From Oxalobacteraceae bacterium (GTDB taxonomy: Bacteria; Pseudomonadota; Gammaproteobacteria; Burkholderiales; Burkholderiaceae_D), in NCBI GenBank assembly GCA_947446335.1, contig CANFGA010000002.1, positions 1 through 35,426 on the forward strand: a stretch of 35,426 nucleotides of DNA, read 5' to 3'. Below, piece after piece: positions 8,612-17,457 of this stretch; within the stretch, counting starts at the first letter, position 1, and each line of letters begins with the position of its first letter. Made by a program: the position numbers and the translations under genes. The notes under the pieces were generated by a model. It did not search any database. It was not told the origin of the DNA and saw only the letters and a list, made by a program, of their open reading frames with translations.

Positions 8612-9316
8612 TCACACCATCACATGCTCTTCCAGGGTAGCGAGGCTGGCCTTGGTGTTGGCAACGGAACCCTGGGCCACGACAGCGCCCTTGGCCATCG
8701 CGCAGTAACGCTCGGCCACCCGCACCACCAGGCTCATGTTTTGCTCGATCAGCAGCAAGGCCGTGCCCTGGTTGGCGACCCGTTGAAAAATGTCCGCCAA
8801 CTGGTCCACGATCACCGGCGCCAAGCCTTCGGTCGGTTCATCCAGCAAGATCAAAGCCGGGTTGGCCATCAGGGCCCGGCCCACGGCCAGCATCTGCTGC
8901 TGGCCGCCCGACAGCGCCGTGCCCGGCGTATGGGCGCGCTCCTGCAAAATCGGAAACAGCTTGTAGACTTCAGGCAAACTCCATGGACCTTTGCGCCCGA
9001 CGGCCGCGCCCAGGGTCAGGTTTTCTTCCACGCTCAAATTGGCCACGATGCGCCGCCCCTGCGGCACCACTGCCACTCCGTGCTGCGCCGCGCTATACGG
9101 GCGCGGCTTTTGCAGCGCATGCTGGCCCAGATGGATCTGTCCGCCGCGCAGCGCTGCGAGACCCAGAATGGCATTGACCACGGTGGTCTTGCCCACGCCA
9201 TTGCGCCCGATCAGCGCGACGCGCTCGCCAGCATGCACGGACAAGCTCAAGCCATGCAGGATATGGGCCGAACCATAGAATGCGTTCACGCTCTCCAACG
9301 TCAACAAGGCGCTCAT
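8612..9316 (-). CDS. livF: ABC importer ATPase (LivF-type)
   Basis: Second of two ATPases of the importer, 234 residues, cytoplasmic and bound to the permease pair. It has Walker A GRNGVGKTT, the signature LSGGQQQMLAVGRAL and Walker B ALILLDEPTEGL. That last stretch is typical of LivF. The start ATG overlaps the livG stop (ATGA, 4 bp), so the two are coupled. Confidence 0.93.
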   Translation of the reverse strand: MSALLTLESVNAFYGSAHILHGLSLSVHAGERVALIGRNGVGKTTVVNAILGLAALRGGQIHLGQHALQKPRPYSAAQHGVAVVPQGRRIVANLSVEENLTLGAAVGRKGPWSLPEVYKLFPILQERAHTPGTALSGGQQQMLAVGRALMANPALILLDEPTEGLAPVIVDQLADIFQRVANQGTALLLIEQNMSLVVRVAERYCAMAKGAVVAQGSVANTKASLATLEEHVMV

Positions 9317-10032
9317 GCGGTGCTCCCGAGGTAAGCTTCCCTGACGCGCGGATCGGCCCGCACGGCGGCCGGTTCACCGCTGGCGATGACGCGACCGAGT
9401 TCAAACACGGTGACGACGTCGGATATGCCAAATACCACATCCATGTCGTGCTCGACCAGCAGCACCGAGACGTCCCAGCGCGTAGTGAGCGCCTTCAAGT
9501 GCTTGGCCAGATCCATCGATTCCTTGACCGACAGTCCTGCCATAGGTTCATCGAGCAGCAGCACGCTGGGACGCCCCACCAGCGCCAGCGCCAGATCGAG
9601 CCGGCGCTGCTCACCGTAACCGAGATCATCGGCAATCACATCGGCCATCGCCATCAATTCCAGCTCCTTGAGCACGGCATCGGCATCGGCGCCGGAATCG
9701 GCCACCCCCATCTTGTGCGCAGCCAGTTCCACCTGCTTGCGCACCGACATCTGGCCAAAGATGCTGGTGCGCTGAAAGCTGCGCGACAACCCGCGCATGC
9801 GGCGCGCCGTGGGCCCCAGTTCGGTGACATCCTGATCACCCAGATAAACCTTGCCACGGGTCAATGGCACGCGGCCGGTGATGGCGTCGATGACGGTCGA
9901 CTTGCCGGCGCCATTGGGGCCGATCAAGCCGCGGATCTGGCCGCGCTCCAACGTCAGCGACACGCCGTCGACCGCCTTCACGCCGCCATAGTGGATCGCC
10001 ACATCGTCTGCTTTCAATACGAATTGATTCAT
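9313..10032 (-). CDS. livG: ABC importer ATPase (LivG-type)
   Basis: First ATPase of the importer, 239 residues. Walker A is GPNGAGKST, the signature is LGYGEQRRLDLALALVG (the LivG form, replacing LSGGQ) and Walker B is SVLLLDEPMAGL. It also has the LivG-typical RGLSRSFQRTSIF stretch. ATG at 10032 is chosen over an upstream TTG because GGAG lies six bases before it. It follows livM by 12 bases and overlaps livF. Confidence 0.93.
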   Translation of the reverse strand: MNQFVLKADDVAIHYGGVKAVDGVSLTLERGQIRGLIGPNGAGKSTVIDAITGRVPLTRGKVYLGDQDVTELGPTARRMRGLSRSFQRTSIFGQMSVRKQVELAAHKMGVADSGADADAVLKELELMAMADVIADDLGYGEQRRLDLALALVGRPSVLLLDEPMAGLSVKESMDLAKHLKALTTRWDVSVLLVEHDMDVVFGISDVVTVFELGRVIASGEPAAVRADPRVREAYLGSTA

Positions 10033-10044
10033 GAATATCTCCAA

Positions 10045-11082
10045 TCAAATGCCCGAACGGGCTGTGGCTGTGGAAGAGACCTTGGCCGAAGAAGTGCTCT
10101 TGAGCGCCGGATGGCTCTTTTTTGGCAAGCTTTTCTTGCGCTTGAACAGCCGCTGCAACGCGCCGGCAATACCGGTGGGCGAAAAGACGATCACGGTGAT
10201 CAGGGCGATGCCGAAAATGGCCATCCAGTGGTTTGCGAAGTCGCCCAGCAAGTCCTTGGCCAGAAAATACACGACTGCGCCCAACGCAGGCCCCCACAAC
10301 GCCTTGTAGCCGCCGACCACGGCCATCATCAGCGCCACACCGGACATGCTCCAGTGCAGGTTTTCGGGCGAAACGAAGCCCGTGTTCAGGGCCGACAACA
10401 AGCCAGCGAGCCCGGTCACGGTAGCCGACAGCGCATAGACTGCGGCGCGCGGCAACAGCGTGCGGATGCCGATGAAGCGGGCCCGCTCTTCATTGTCGCG
10501 CACCGCTTCGGTGATGCTGCCGAAGCGGCTGCGCAGCAACAGCGTCAGCACCAGCATGACCAGCACCAGCGTGCTCCAGCACAACAAAAACATCGTGGCT
10601 GGCTTGAGCAACTGCGACTGCGCCACGCCAAACAAGGTCGATGGCCAGTCGATGTTCATGCCGTCGGCGCCACCGGTGAGCCCGCGCGAACGCGATGCGG
10701 TCAGATAAAACATTTGCCCGATTGCCAGCGTGAGCATGCCAAAGGCGACGCCAGGCACACGCACGATGACCAGCCCCATCAGAAATGCCAGCAAGGCGAT
10801 GCCTGCCAGCGTGACGATGATGGTCGCCTCGGCCGGCATCAGATCGAGTGGCAGCAAGATGCCCACGGCATAACCGGCAATCCCGAAAAACACCGCATGG
10901 CCAAAACTGACCATCCCGTTTTGCTTGAGCAGCAAGCCGACGCCGATGGCAAACACGGCGTAGATGATGGCCTGTGTCAACAGCGACAAGACCGTACTCG
11001 AACTCACGCCAGCGGCGACAAGAGCGCCCAAGGCCAGGGCTGCGACAGTCCCGGTACCGATACGTTTGATTGACATGTTCAT
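10045..11082 (-). CDS. livM: ABC importer permease (LivM-type)
   Basis: Inner-membrane permease of the importer, 345 residues with many hydrophobic helices. It shows the LivM/LivH hallmark LLLKQNGMVSFGHAVFFGIAGYAVG and the conserved ARFIGIRTLLPRAAVYALSA region. GGGAGA precedes the ATG at 11082. The C-terminus is extended by a basic, Ser/Lys-rich tail of about 35 residues (RLFKRKKSLPKK onward), longer than usual and probably cytoplasmic and disordered. Downstream of livH by 14 bases. Confidence 0.92.
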   Translation of the reverse strand: MNMSIKRIGTGTVAALALGALVAAGVSSSTVLSLLTQAIIYAVFAIGVGLLLKQNGMVSFGHAVFFGIAGYAVGILLPLDLMPAEATIIVTLAGIALLAFLMGLVIVRVPGVAFGMLTLAIGQMFYLTASRSRGLTGGADGMNIDWPSTLFGVAQSQLLKPATMFLLCWSTLVLVMLVLTLLLRSRFGSITEAVRDNEERARFIGIRTLLPRAAVYALSATVTGLAGLLSALNTGFVSPENLHWSMSGVALMMAVVGGYKALWGPALGAVVYFLAKDLLGDFANHWMAIFGIALITVIVFSPTGIAGALQRLFKRKKSLPKKSHPALKSTSSAKVSSTATARSGI

Positions 11083-11096
11083 CCTGTTCTCCCTCT

Positions 11097-11948
11097 TCAA
11101 GTACGGCTACCGGCAAACCCGGCGGGTTTCCAGATCAAGATCGCGACCATCAGCACGAACGGCAGCAGCGCCGCCACATCCGGCAGATACACCGCGCCCA
11201 GCGACTGGACCATGCCCAGCACCATGGCGGCGATGAAGGCGCCGATCAGCGAGCCCAGTCCGCCGACCACCACGACCACGAACGAATCGATCAGCACATC
11301 GCTGCTCATCGACGGCGACAGCGACAAAAACGGCGCAACCACCACGCCAGCGAGTCCGGCCAGCGCGGTACCAAGACCGACCACGCCGGCGCTCAGCGCA
11401 TCGGTATTGATGCCCTGCATCGCGGTGGTGGTGGGGTCGGTACTGGCGGCGCGCACGAACAAGCCGATCCGGGAGTAGCGCAGCCACAGTGACAAGCCTA
11501 GCGCGACCATTGCCCCAACCCCGATCACGCCGATGCGGTAAGCTGGCAACTCGGCGCCAAACAGATCAACCGAGGTATTCAATATCTCGGGTCCGCTCAT
11601 CGACAGGTTGGTCTTGCCCCAGACGGTCTGCACCAGATCCTCGATCACCAGCAGCAGACCGAATGTGACCAGCACCACGCTGAGCGGGTCACGCTCTTGC
11701 AACAGGCGAAAACCATAGCGATCAAGCAGCACCCCCAGCAGCCCCATGATGGCCGGCGCAGCGACCAGCGCCACCCAGAAATTGCTGTAACTGGCAATCG
11801 AATAGCCGATGTATGCGCCCAGCATGTAGAGCGAGCCGTGGGCGAAATTGACCACGCGGCGCAGTCCGTAAATCAGGGCCAGGCCCGAGCACATCACGAT
11901 CAGCAAGGCGCCATAGACCAGGCCGTTGAACAAATTGATGGTTAGCAC
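11097..11948 (-). CDS. livH: ABC importer permease (LivH-type)
   Basis: Partner permease of LivM, 283 residues. It starts LTINLFNGLVYGALLIVMCSG and has the LivH hallmark GLRRVVNFAHGSLYMLGAY. The C-terminal half contains GLGSLIGAFIAAMVLGMVQS. The start is a GTG at 11948 with GGAG seven bases upstream. The frame is open further upstream, but that part overlaps the SDR gene in another frame. Only one base separates the SDR stop from this start, so the dehydrogenase and the importer are one operon. Confidence 0.92.
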   Translation of the reverse strand: MLTINLFNGLVYGALLIVMCSGLALIYGLRRVVNFAHGSLYMLGAYIGYSIASYSNFWVALVAAPAIMGLLGVLLDRYGFRLLQERDPLSVVLVTFGLLLVIEDLVQTVWGKTNLSMSGPEILNTSVDLFGAELPAYRIGVIGVGAMVALGLSLWLRYSRIGLFVRAASTDPTTTAMQGINTDALSAGVVGLGTALAGLAGVVVAPFLSLSPSMSSDVLIDSFVVVVVGGLGSLIGAFIAAMVLGMVQSLGAVYLPDVAALLPFVLMVAILIWKPAGFAGSRT

Positions 11949-11949
11949 T

Positions 11950-12801
11950 TTATTTCTCCTCGCATGAAGTCGATGGCGCGCAGCCACGACCGACTGGCAA
12001 GTCGGTCGCCGGCAGTTGCGATTCGGTCGCGCCGAAGGCAGTCCAACCGCCATCCACCGGCAGTACAGCACCGGTGATGTAACTCGCTTTCGGAGATGCG
12101 AGGAAGGCAATCGCTTCGGCAATCTCGGCCGGTTCGGCCATGCGACCGAGCGGGGTGCGGTGGGCGATGCCGGCGGCATCGAGCGCCCCCTGGCGTTCCA
12201 GCGCAAGAACCAGCTCGGTGCGCACATAGCCGGGCGCCACCGCATTGACGCGGATGCCGGCGCGCGCCCATTCGCTGGCCATCGCACGCGTCATGCCCAG
12301 CACCCCGGCTTTGGCGGCGCAATAGGCATTACGCGAGGGCAAGCCGATGCTGCTGGCGATGGAGCCCAGATTGACGATTGCACCGCGCTGCCCGTACTCA
12401 CGATCGGCTTGCAGCATGACGCGCGCTACCGATTGGCTCATCAGAAAGGTGCCGCGCAGGTGGACTGCGAGCACGCGGTCGAATGCCTGCGTGTTTTGCT
12501 CGACAGTCGCCTCGCTCTGGTCGCCGATGCCGGCATTGTTGACCAGCGCGTCGATGCGTCCGAATCTGGCCAGTACCTCGGCCACGGCCGCTTGCACACT
12601 GGCATCGGAGGTCACGTCGCAGTCCAGAGCGAGGTGTGGCGCACCGAGTTCGGCGGCGCGCGCCTGTGCCGCTTCGGCCCGCAGATCGAGCAGCGCCACA
12701 TGGTAGCCATCGGCGGCCAGTCGCTGCGCAGTGGCCCAGCCGATGCCGTCGGCGGCGCCTGTGACGATCGCGACCGCGACCGCAGTATCGTTTTGTTGCA
12801 T
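11950..12801 (-). CDS. Short-chain dehydrogenase/reductase (SDR), importer-linked
   Basis: A classical SDR of 283 residues that oxidises or reduces an alcohol/ketone with a nicotinamide cofactor. It shows TGAADGIG (14-21), Asp39 at the end of beta-2 (favours NAD), NNAG (88-91), Ser147, Tyr160 and Lys164 (YxxxK). The C-terminus carries about 25 extra residues after the usual VDGGW end. GGAGG lies seven bases before the chosen ATG. An earlier in-frame ATG at 12807 is too close to it. It heads the operon with the five importer genes and has a promoter with two IclR-type boxes, so it probably acts on the imported compound. The substrate is unknown. Confidence 0.88.
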   Translation of the reverse strand: MQQNDTAVAVAIVTGAADGIGWATAQRLAADGYHVALLDLRAEAAQARAAELGAPHLALDCDVTSDASVQAAVAEVLARFGRIDALVNNAGIGDQSEATVEQNTQAFDRVLAVHLRGTFLMSQSVARVMLQADREYGQRGAIVNLGSIASSIGLPSRNAYCAAKAGVLGMTRAMASEWARAGIRVNAVAPGYVRTELVLALERQGALDAAGIAHRTPLGRMAEPAEIAEAIAFLASPKASYITGAVLPVDGGWTAFGATESQLPATDLPVGRGCAPSTSCEEK

Positions 12802-12855
12802 TGTCATTCCTCCAAAAAAATCAGGCACACCGTGTAATCCGGCGCATCCATAAAC

Positions 12856-12901
12856 ATATTACATAAAAGTGGAAGTAATTTCAATAATGGAAACTAATTC
12901 C
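12856..12901 (-). promoter_or_regulatory. Promoter of SDR-liv operon with two IclR-type boxes
   Basis: On the minus strand, TTGAAA (12884-12879), a 17-base spacer and TAATAT (12861-12856) form a plausible sigma-70 promoter. Two GGAA-N5-TTC(C/A) repeats cover it: 12871-12883 on the -35 and spacer, and 12889-12901 just upstream. Their centres are 18 bp apart. E. coli IclR binds TGGAAATNATTTCCA, the same geometry. The overlap with the -35 suggests repression. Confidence 0.65.
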
Positions 12902-12947
12902 GTTTTTATAAATTAATGCAAAGATACAAAAGGCATGTCAAAGAGGT

Positions 12948-13298
12948 TCAGCGCTGCCGCGCGCGCATGCTCGGCATGTCTGCCAAACGGATCAGTCTGG
13001 TTTCCTGGGCCACGATCAAATGCCCGGAAGCGGCCAGATAGGCAGGAAATTCGGGATGAGTATCGCGCTGCCGACAACGCCGTTCATAATCGGTCAGATC
13101 GGCATAAGCCCACAGATGGACAACCTGGTTCAGCGGTCCGACCAGACTGGTATAAATGCCCAGCGGCGGGCCCAGCGTCTCCATCAACACCGGCATGGCC
13201 AGGCGATCGAATACCTCGAGAAATTCAGGCATCTTGCGCAGCGCTATGGTGTAAATGCGATGATCGATCAGGGGTTTGAGGAAAGGATCAGCCGACAT
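12948..13298 (-). CDS. NIPSNAP family protein, single domain
   Basis: A small (116-residue) ferredoxin-like alpha/beta-barrel protein of the NIPSNAP type. It starts MSADPFLKPLIDHRIYTIALRKMPEFLEVF and contains VGPLNQVVHLWAYADLTDYERRCRQRDTHPEF, the typical second half of a NIPSNAP domain. ATG at 13298 has GGAG eight bases upstream. Its start overlaps the end of the flavoprotein gene by 11 bp, so the two are coupled. NIPSNAP proteins have no settled enzymatic role. A second one accompanies another flavoprotein of this window, so it may be a subunit or helper of these dehydrogenases. Confidence 0.8.
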   Translation of the reverse strand: MSADPFLKPLIDHRIYTIALRKMPEFLEVFDRLAMPVLMETLGPPLGIYTSLVGPLNQVVHLWAYADLTDYERRCRQRDTHPEFPAYLAASGHLIVAQETRLIRLADMPSMRARQR

Positions 13299-15072
13299 GC
13301 TGGCGCTCCTTGTTGAACTCGGCCACGACCGTCGGCGCCGCCACGCCGGCAACACTGTCCACTGCGGCGATGAAATGCCCGGTCAGGTAACCGAAGGTCA
13401 TGATCGGCCCCAGCGTGATGCCGGCGGCGGGATAATTGCCACCCATGACGCTGGCGCGATCGTTGCCGACCGCATACAGACCGGCGACAGGCGCGCCTTG
13501 ATCATCGAGCACCTGACCCACCGTGCTGGTCTTGATGCCATCGAACGTGCCCAGATCCCCCATGATCACCTTCAGCGCATAATAAGGGCCCTTGCCAACC
13601 GGACCGACGCAAGGATTGGGCTTGTTTTCAGGATCTGCCAGGAAGCGGTTGAATGCAGTCGTGCCGCGTCCAAATTGGGTATCCTCGCCGCGTACGGCGC
13701 CAACGTTGTAGTCGCGCACGGTTTGCTCGAGCGCGGCGCCGTCGATGCCGGCCTGTTGCGCCAGTTGCGTCAGCGTCGCCCCCTTGCTCAGATAACCATT
13801 GCGCAGCAAGGGCCCCAGCGGAATCGGCGCCGGCTTGGCATAACCGAGGCCATATTTGTTCATCGTCGCCTGGTCGCAGATCAGCCACATCGCCGTTTCG
13901 CCATCACCGGCGCAGGCGGCGATCATCGCGGCACCGACATCGTGATACGACTCCGATTCATTGGTGAAGCGCAAGCCGTGGCGCGTCACGCCGATGATGC
14001 CCGGCTTGTAGCGATCCAGCAAATGGGGAAATACGCCAAACTTGCCGCCCGCTTGCGGCACCCGCGACACCGGCATCCAGGCTGCCGGCTGCTTGAAGCG
14101 GATCTCGACCTGGCCGCCCGCAGCCTCGGCCAGTTTCAAGCCGTCGCCGGTATTGCCGCTAGGAACCGGCGACAAGTGCTCGCCGCCGCGGCGCAGATGC
14201 GGGTAAGCTTTCTTGATGCGTTCGACGTCATGCGAAAAACCGCCGCAGGCCAGCACCACGCCGCGCCGGGCGCTGATGCGGATATCGCCACTGGCGCTGC
14301 GCACCAGGGCGCCCGCGACGCGCCCTCCTTCGTGCAGCAATTGGTACGCCGCCGTGTTGGTGTGAATCGGAATGCCCAGGTCAAGCGCCGACTTCGCCAG
14401 CCGCGCCGCCAGCGCATTGCCGCTCGTGACGTGGATGCCGCGCCGGTACAGCGCCAGCTCCTTCAAATGATTGACCAGACGCTTGGCGACGTAGATGAAC
14501 GACGTCAGCGACTTGGTCGCGTTGAAAAAATGCTTCAGGTCAGCGTTCGACGAGTTGAACATCATGCCGATGAAGGTGATGGTTTTCAACGGCGGACGCA
14601 AACGGGCCATGTCAGCACCGAGTTCGCGAATGTCAAACGGCTTGGCCAGGATCGAGCGGCCAACATCGACTCCGCCCTGGACCGTCGGGTGATAGTCCGG
14701 ATACAGCGTCGGAATGAACTTGACATCGGTTTCGCGTTCGAAAAATTTCACCATGTCGGGGCCATTGTCGAGAAAGGCATCGACGGCTGGCGCATCGTAG
14801 AAGGCGCCGGTTTCATTTTTCATGTAAGTCTGGGCCGCTTGCCGGCTATCCTTGACGCCTTGGGCCGCGGCATGGGGATTGCCGGGAATCCACAACACGC
14901 CGCCCGAAAACGCGGTAGTGCCACCAAAATAGGATTCCTTTTCAATAACGATCACGTCGAGGCCGTTTTTCCTGGCAGTGATGGCCGTGGACAGGCCGCC
15001 TGCGCCGGAACCGATGACGAGCAAGTCGCACTCGATGTTGCTGCTTGAATTAGTTTGATTCATTTTATGCAT
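13288..15072 (-). CDS. KstD-like FAD-dependent ketone desaturase (copy 1)
   Basis: A flavoprotein of 594 residues in the FAD_binding_2 (fumarate reductase / 3-ketosteroid delta-1-dehydrogenase) superfamily. It has the dinucleotide-binding GSGAGG (21-26), EKESYFGGTTAFSGG and, near the C-terminus, GGNYPAAGITLGP. There Tyr547 and Gly551 match the Tyr487/Gly491 pair that polarises the ketone in Rhodococcus KstD. NESESYH supplies the Tyr318 equivalent. I therefore infer alpha,beta-desaturation of a ring ketone rather than fumarate reduction. GGAG lies five bases before ATG 15072. It lies between an SDR and a NIPSNAP gene. Steroid use is unlikely, as no steroid genes surround it. Confidence 0.82.
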   Translation of the reverse strand: MHKMNQTNSSSNIECDLLVIGSGAGGLSTAITARKNGLDVIVIEKESYFGGTTAFSGGVLWIPGNPHAAAQGVKDSRQAAQTYMKNETGAFYDAPAVDAFLDNGPDMVKFFERETDVKFIPTLYPDYHPTVQGGVDVGRSILAKPFDIRELGADMARLRPPLKTITFIGMMFNSSNADLKHFFNATKSLTSFIYVAKRLVNHLKELALYRRGIHVTSGNALAARLAKSALDLGIPIHTNTAAYQLLHEGGRVAGALVRSASGDIRISARRGVVLACGGFSHDVERIKKAYPHLRRGGEHLSPVPSGNTGDGLKLAEAAGGQVEIRFKQPAAWMPVSRVPQAGGKFGVFPHLLDRYKPGIIGVTRHGLRFTNESESYHDVGAAMIAACAGDGETAMWLICDQATMNKYGLGYAKPAPIPLGPLLRNGYLSKGATLTQLAQQAGIDGAALEQTVRDYNVGAVRGEDTQFGRGTTAFNRFLADPENKPNPCVGPVGKGPYYALKVIMGDLGTFDGIKTSTVGQVLDDQGAPVAGLYAVGNDRASVMGGNYPAAGITLGPIMTFGYLTGHFIAAVDSVAGVAAPTVVAEFNKERQHVG

Positions 15073-15193
15073 GGCTGCTCCATGATGTGACGAGGAACGC
15101 CCGACTGCCAGGGCGTGAAATGGCAAGAGCGCAGGTAGCTGGACATGGGCAGATTCCAGCCAAATTTCAGCCAGAGTCCGGCCAGATTCCAGC

Positions 15194-16021
15194 TCAGGCC
15201 GACATCTGGTCGTTGTAGCCGGGGCGCGGCACCAGATCCATCAGCATCGAACTCATGCCGCCATCGACGCCGATTTCGGCGCCGTTGATGTACGAGGCCC
15301 GGGCGCTGAGCAAGAACAGCGCGGCATTGGCAATATCCTCCGGTTCGCCGATGCGCCCGCTGGCGGTCACCGCAGAGCGACGCTGTTCGAGTCCCGGCGT
15401 ATCGTAGAATTTGGCTGACAAAGGAGTTCGGATCATCCCGGGACACACCGCATTGCTGCGTATGCCCGATGCGCCCCATTCGACTGCCATCTGGCGTGAC
15501 ATCAGCAACACCCCGGCCTTGGTCGCACTGTAGGCGCCACTGTGGGTTTGAGGAAACATGGCAGCGACCGACGCAACATGGACGATGCTGCCCCCACCCG
15601 CGCTCTTCATTTGCGCAGCGAAAGCGCGCGCCACCAGCAAATAGCCGGTCAGGTTGACCGCGATGACATGGTTCCAGTCTTCGATCGATACCGAATCGAG
15701 ACTGGCAGCGCGCAGCAAGCCGGCATTGTTGACCAGCGCGCTGCACACACCGAGCTCGGCGAGCACGCGCTTTGCTGCTGCGGCGATGCTGGTTTGGTCG
15801 GCCGTGTCGCAAGTGATCGCAATCGCGTGTGCGCCCTGCTGGCGCAGCGCTTGCGCCACTTGTTCGCAGCCATTGGTATTGCGATCGAGCAGCGCGACCA
15901 GCGCACCGGCCTCGGCCGCACCGCGCGCCGCAGCGGCGCCGATGCCGCTGGCCGCGCCGGTCACCACGCAGACCTTGCCGCGCAAGCCGAGCCAGTCGAC
16001 ACCGGACACCGGGGGCGTCAT
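15194..16021 (-). CDS. Short-chain dehydrogenase/reductase (SDR), flavoprotein-linked
   Basis: A classical SDR of 275 residues. It has TGAASGIG (21-28), Asp46 after beta-2 (NAD preference), NNAG (98-101), Ser151, Tyr164 and Lys168 (YSATK). AGAGG lies just before the ATG. It is 121 bases upstream of flavoprotein copy 1 on the same strand. The natural order would be alcohol to ketone by this SDR, then desaturation by the flavoprotein. It is divergent from the AraC-type regulator across 253 bases. That gap has no IclR-type box I could find, so this unit may be AraC-controlled. Confidence 0.87.
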   Translation of the reverse strand: MTPPVSGVDWLGLRGKVCVVTGAASGIGAAAARGAAEAGALVALLDRNTNGCEQVAQALRQQGAHAIAITCDTADQTSIAAAAKRVLAELGVCSALVNNAGLLRAASLDSVSIEDWNHVIAVNLTGYLLVARAFAAQMKSAGGGSIVHVASVAAMFPQTHSGAYSATKAGVLLMSRQMAVEWGASGIRSNAVCPGMIRTPLSAKFYDTPGLEQRRSAVTASGRIGEPEDIANAALFLLSARASYINGAEIGVDGGMSSMLMDLVPRPGYNDQMSA

Positions 16022-16274
16022 GCCACACCTCTGGCGCAGCGCCGGCGTGGTGGTACGTTGACAGCGAGGGAATCAAATTTTGGAACAGCGGAAGCCAATC
16101 CGCCCGATTGCGCGAGGTAAATCATGATGCTGTCTCCGTCTTTTTTTATAACTTCGTTTAACTGCTTATGCCCTTATTATTTTCCATTTAGTAATGCTGC
16201 GGACTCACGATTACTGCGATTAACAGGACAATTCATGCATACTGCATATCAATCCACGATCAGGAGATAGCGTC

Positions 16275-17168
16275 ATGAGGACCATCCCGCATTACGCGTT
16301 GTACGGCGACCAGGCAAAAAACAGCTGGGCCAGCATCTTCAATTTCGAATGGATACCGCAGCGCTCGGGACCGTATTTATGGGAAATTCAGCCGCATGTG
16401 CATGAAGCATTCATCCAGATCCTGTACCTGACCACGGGCTGCGCCGAAGTGTTGCTCGATGATGCCAAATGGAAAATCGAAGCGCCGTGCCTGATCGTGG
16501 TGCCCGCGCATACGGTGCATGGCTTTCGCTTTTCAACCGATGTCGATGGCGCCGTGATCACGGCCAGCCAACAATTTCTTGAGTCGCTGGCCGGTGTGGC
16601 GATGCCGGCATTGCTGCAAATAATACGCAAGCCTTTGGTGATCGGCGTCGACCAATCGACCCGGCACGTCGATGCGCTGATGCCCTTGCTGCTGGCCGTC
16701 GAGCGCGAATGGCAGGTGCACGAAGATGGCCAGGTCGCGGCCGGCATGTCGCTGATCATCGCCATTCTGGTACAAGCGTCGCGCATCAGCCACCAGCAAC
16801 AACCGGCCAGCGCATCGGGAAATTCGCGCAAGGCCGCGCAGATCGAAAAATTTCGAACGCTCGTCGAGATCCATTTCAGGGAATTGATTTCGGTCGACGC
16901 CTATGCCGACAAGCTCGGCCTGAGCGCCGGCCAGCTCTCGCGCGTGTGCCGTGAAGTGCTGGGCATGTCAGCGCTGGACATGATCAATGGGCGCCTGATC
17001 CATGAAGCCGAGCGCGGCTTGATTCATACATCGATGCCGGTCAAGCAATTGGCCGGTCTGCTCGGCTTCCACGATCCCGCCTATTTCGGACGATTTTTTC
17101 GCAAACATACGGGTACGACCCCGAAGCAATTTCGCGCCAAGGCGCTGGCCGACCTCGCGCTGACCTAG
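16275..17168 (+). CDS. AraC-family regulator, PobR/PobC-like
   Basis: A transcription activator of 297 residues. An N-terminal cupin-like sensor (PHVHEAFIQILYLTTGCAEVLLDDAKW, about 40-66, then VVPAHTVHGFRF) is followed by a C-terminal double helix-turn-helix (about 195-290, with AYADKLGLSAGQLSRVCRE and the AraC signature LLGFHDPAYFGRFFRKHTGTTPKQF). The N-terminus resembles the AraC-type regulators of p-hydroxybenzoate hydroxylase, but no pobA is in the window. AGGAGA precedes the ATG. It is divergent from the SDR/flavoprotein unit, the likely target. The effector could be 4-hydroxybenzoate or a ring precursor; this is inference. A 12-bp palindrome after the stop (17175-17186) has no T-run. 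Confidence 0.82.
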   Translation: MRTIPHYALYGDQAKNSWASIFNFEWIPQRSGPYLWEIQPHVHEAFIQILYLTTGCAEVLLDDAKWKIEAPCLIVVPAHTVHGFRFSTDVDGAVITASQQFLESLAGVAMPALLQIIRKPLVIGVDQSTRHVDALMPLLLAVEREWQVHEDGQVAAGMSLIIAILVQASRISHQQQPASASGNSRKAAQIEKFRTLVEIHFRELISVDAYADKLGLSAGQLSRVCREVLGMSALDMINGRLIHEAERGLIHTSMPVKQLAGLLGFHDPAYFGRFFRKHTGTTPKQFRAKALADLALT

Positions 17169-17384
17169 CAACAGCGCCATATGGCGGCACGATCATGAAG
17201 CCGCAGGCGCGCACCGGCATCCTCGACAAGTAACAGGCAAATACATCAGTCAAATACCAGGCAAACACCCGGGTGGCACCTCTGAAAGTCATCTCGATCG
17301 ATTTGCCACGCAGCGCGTGTTGCAAGGGTGTCCAAAGGATTTCCATCGGGCTTACATCATTTCCTGCAATTGCAATGGCATTTT

Positions 17385-17415
17385 TTGAATACAGTTCAAA
17401 AATGAAATACAATTC
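17385..17415 (+). promoter_or_regulatory. Promoter of the Gfo/Idh/MocA gene with IclR-type boxes
   Basis: TTGAAT (17385-17390), a 17-base spacer and TACAAT (17408-17413) form a good promoter. GAA-TACAG-TTC (17387-17397) covers the -35 and is flanked by T and A runs that extend the palindrome. A second repeat, GAA-N6-TTC (17404-17415), covers the -10. The centres are about 17.5 bp apart. The layout matches the boxes at 12.9, 19.5 and 24.95 kb. The rest of the 289-base gap (17169-17457) shows nothing else I recognise. Confidence 0.62.
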
Positions 17416-17457
17416 AATAAAAAATAAATCCTATTGATTCCTATCAGGAGACACTCC

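Noticed and set aside
17175..17186. Palindrome CGCCATATGGCG after the AraC gene
   Set aside because: Short, without a T-run, and within a few bases of the stop. No function can be supported.
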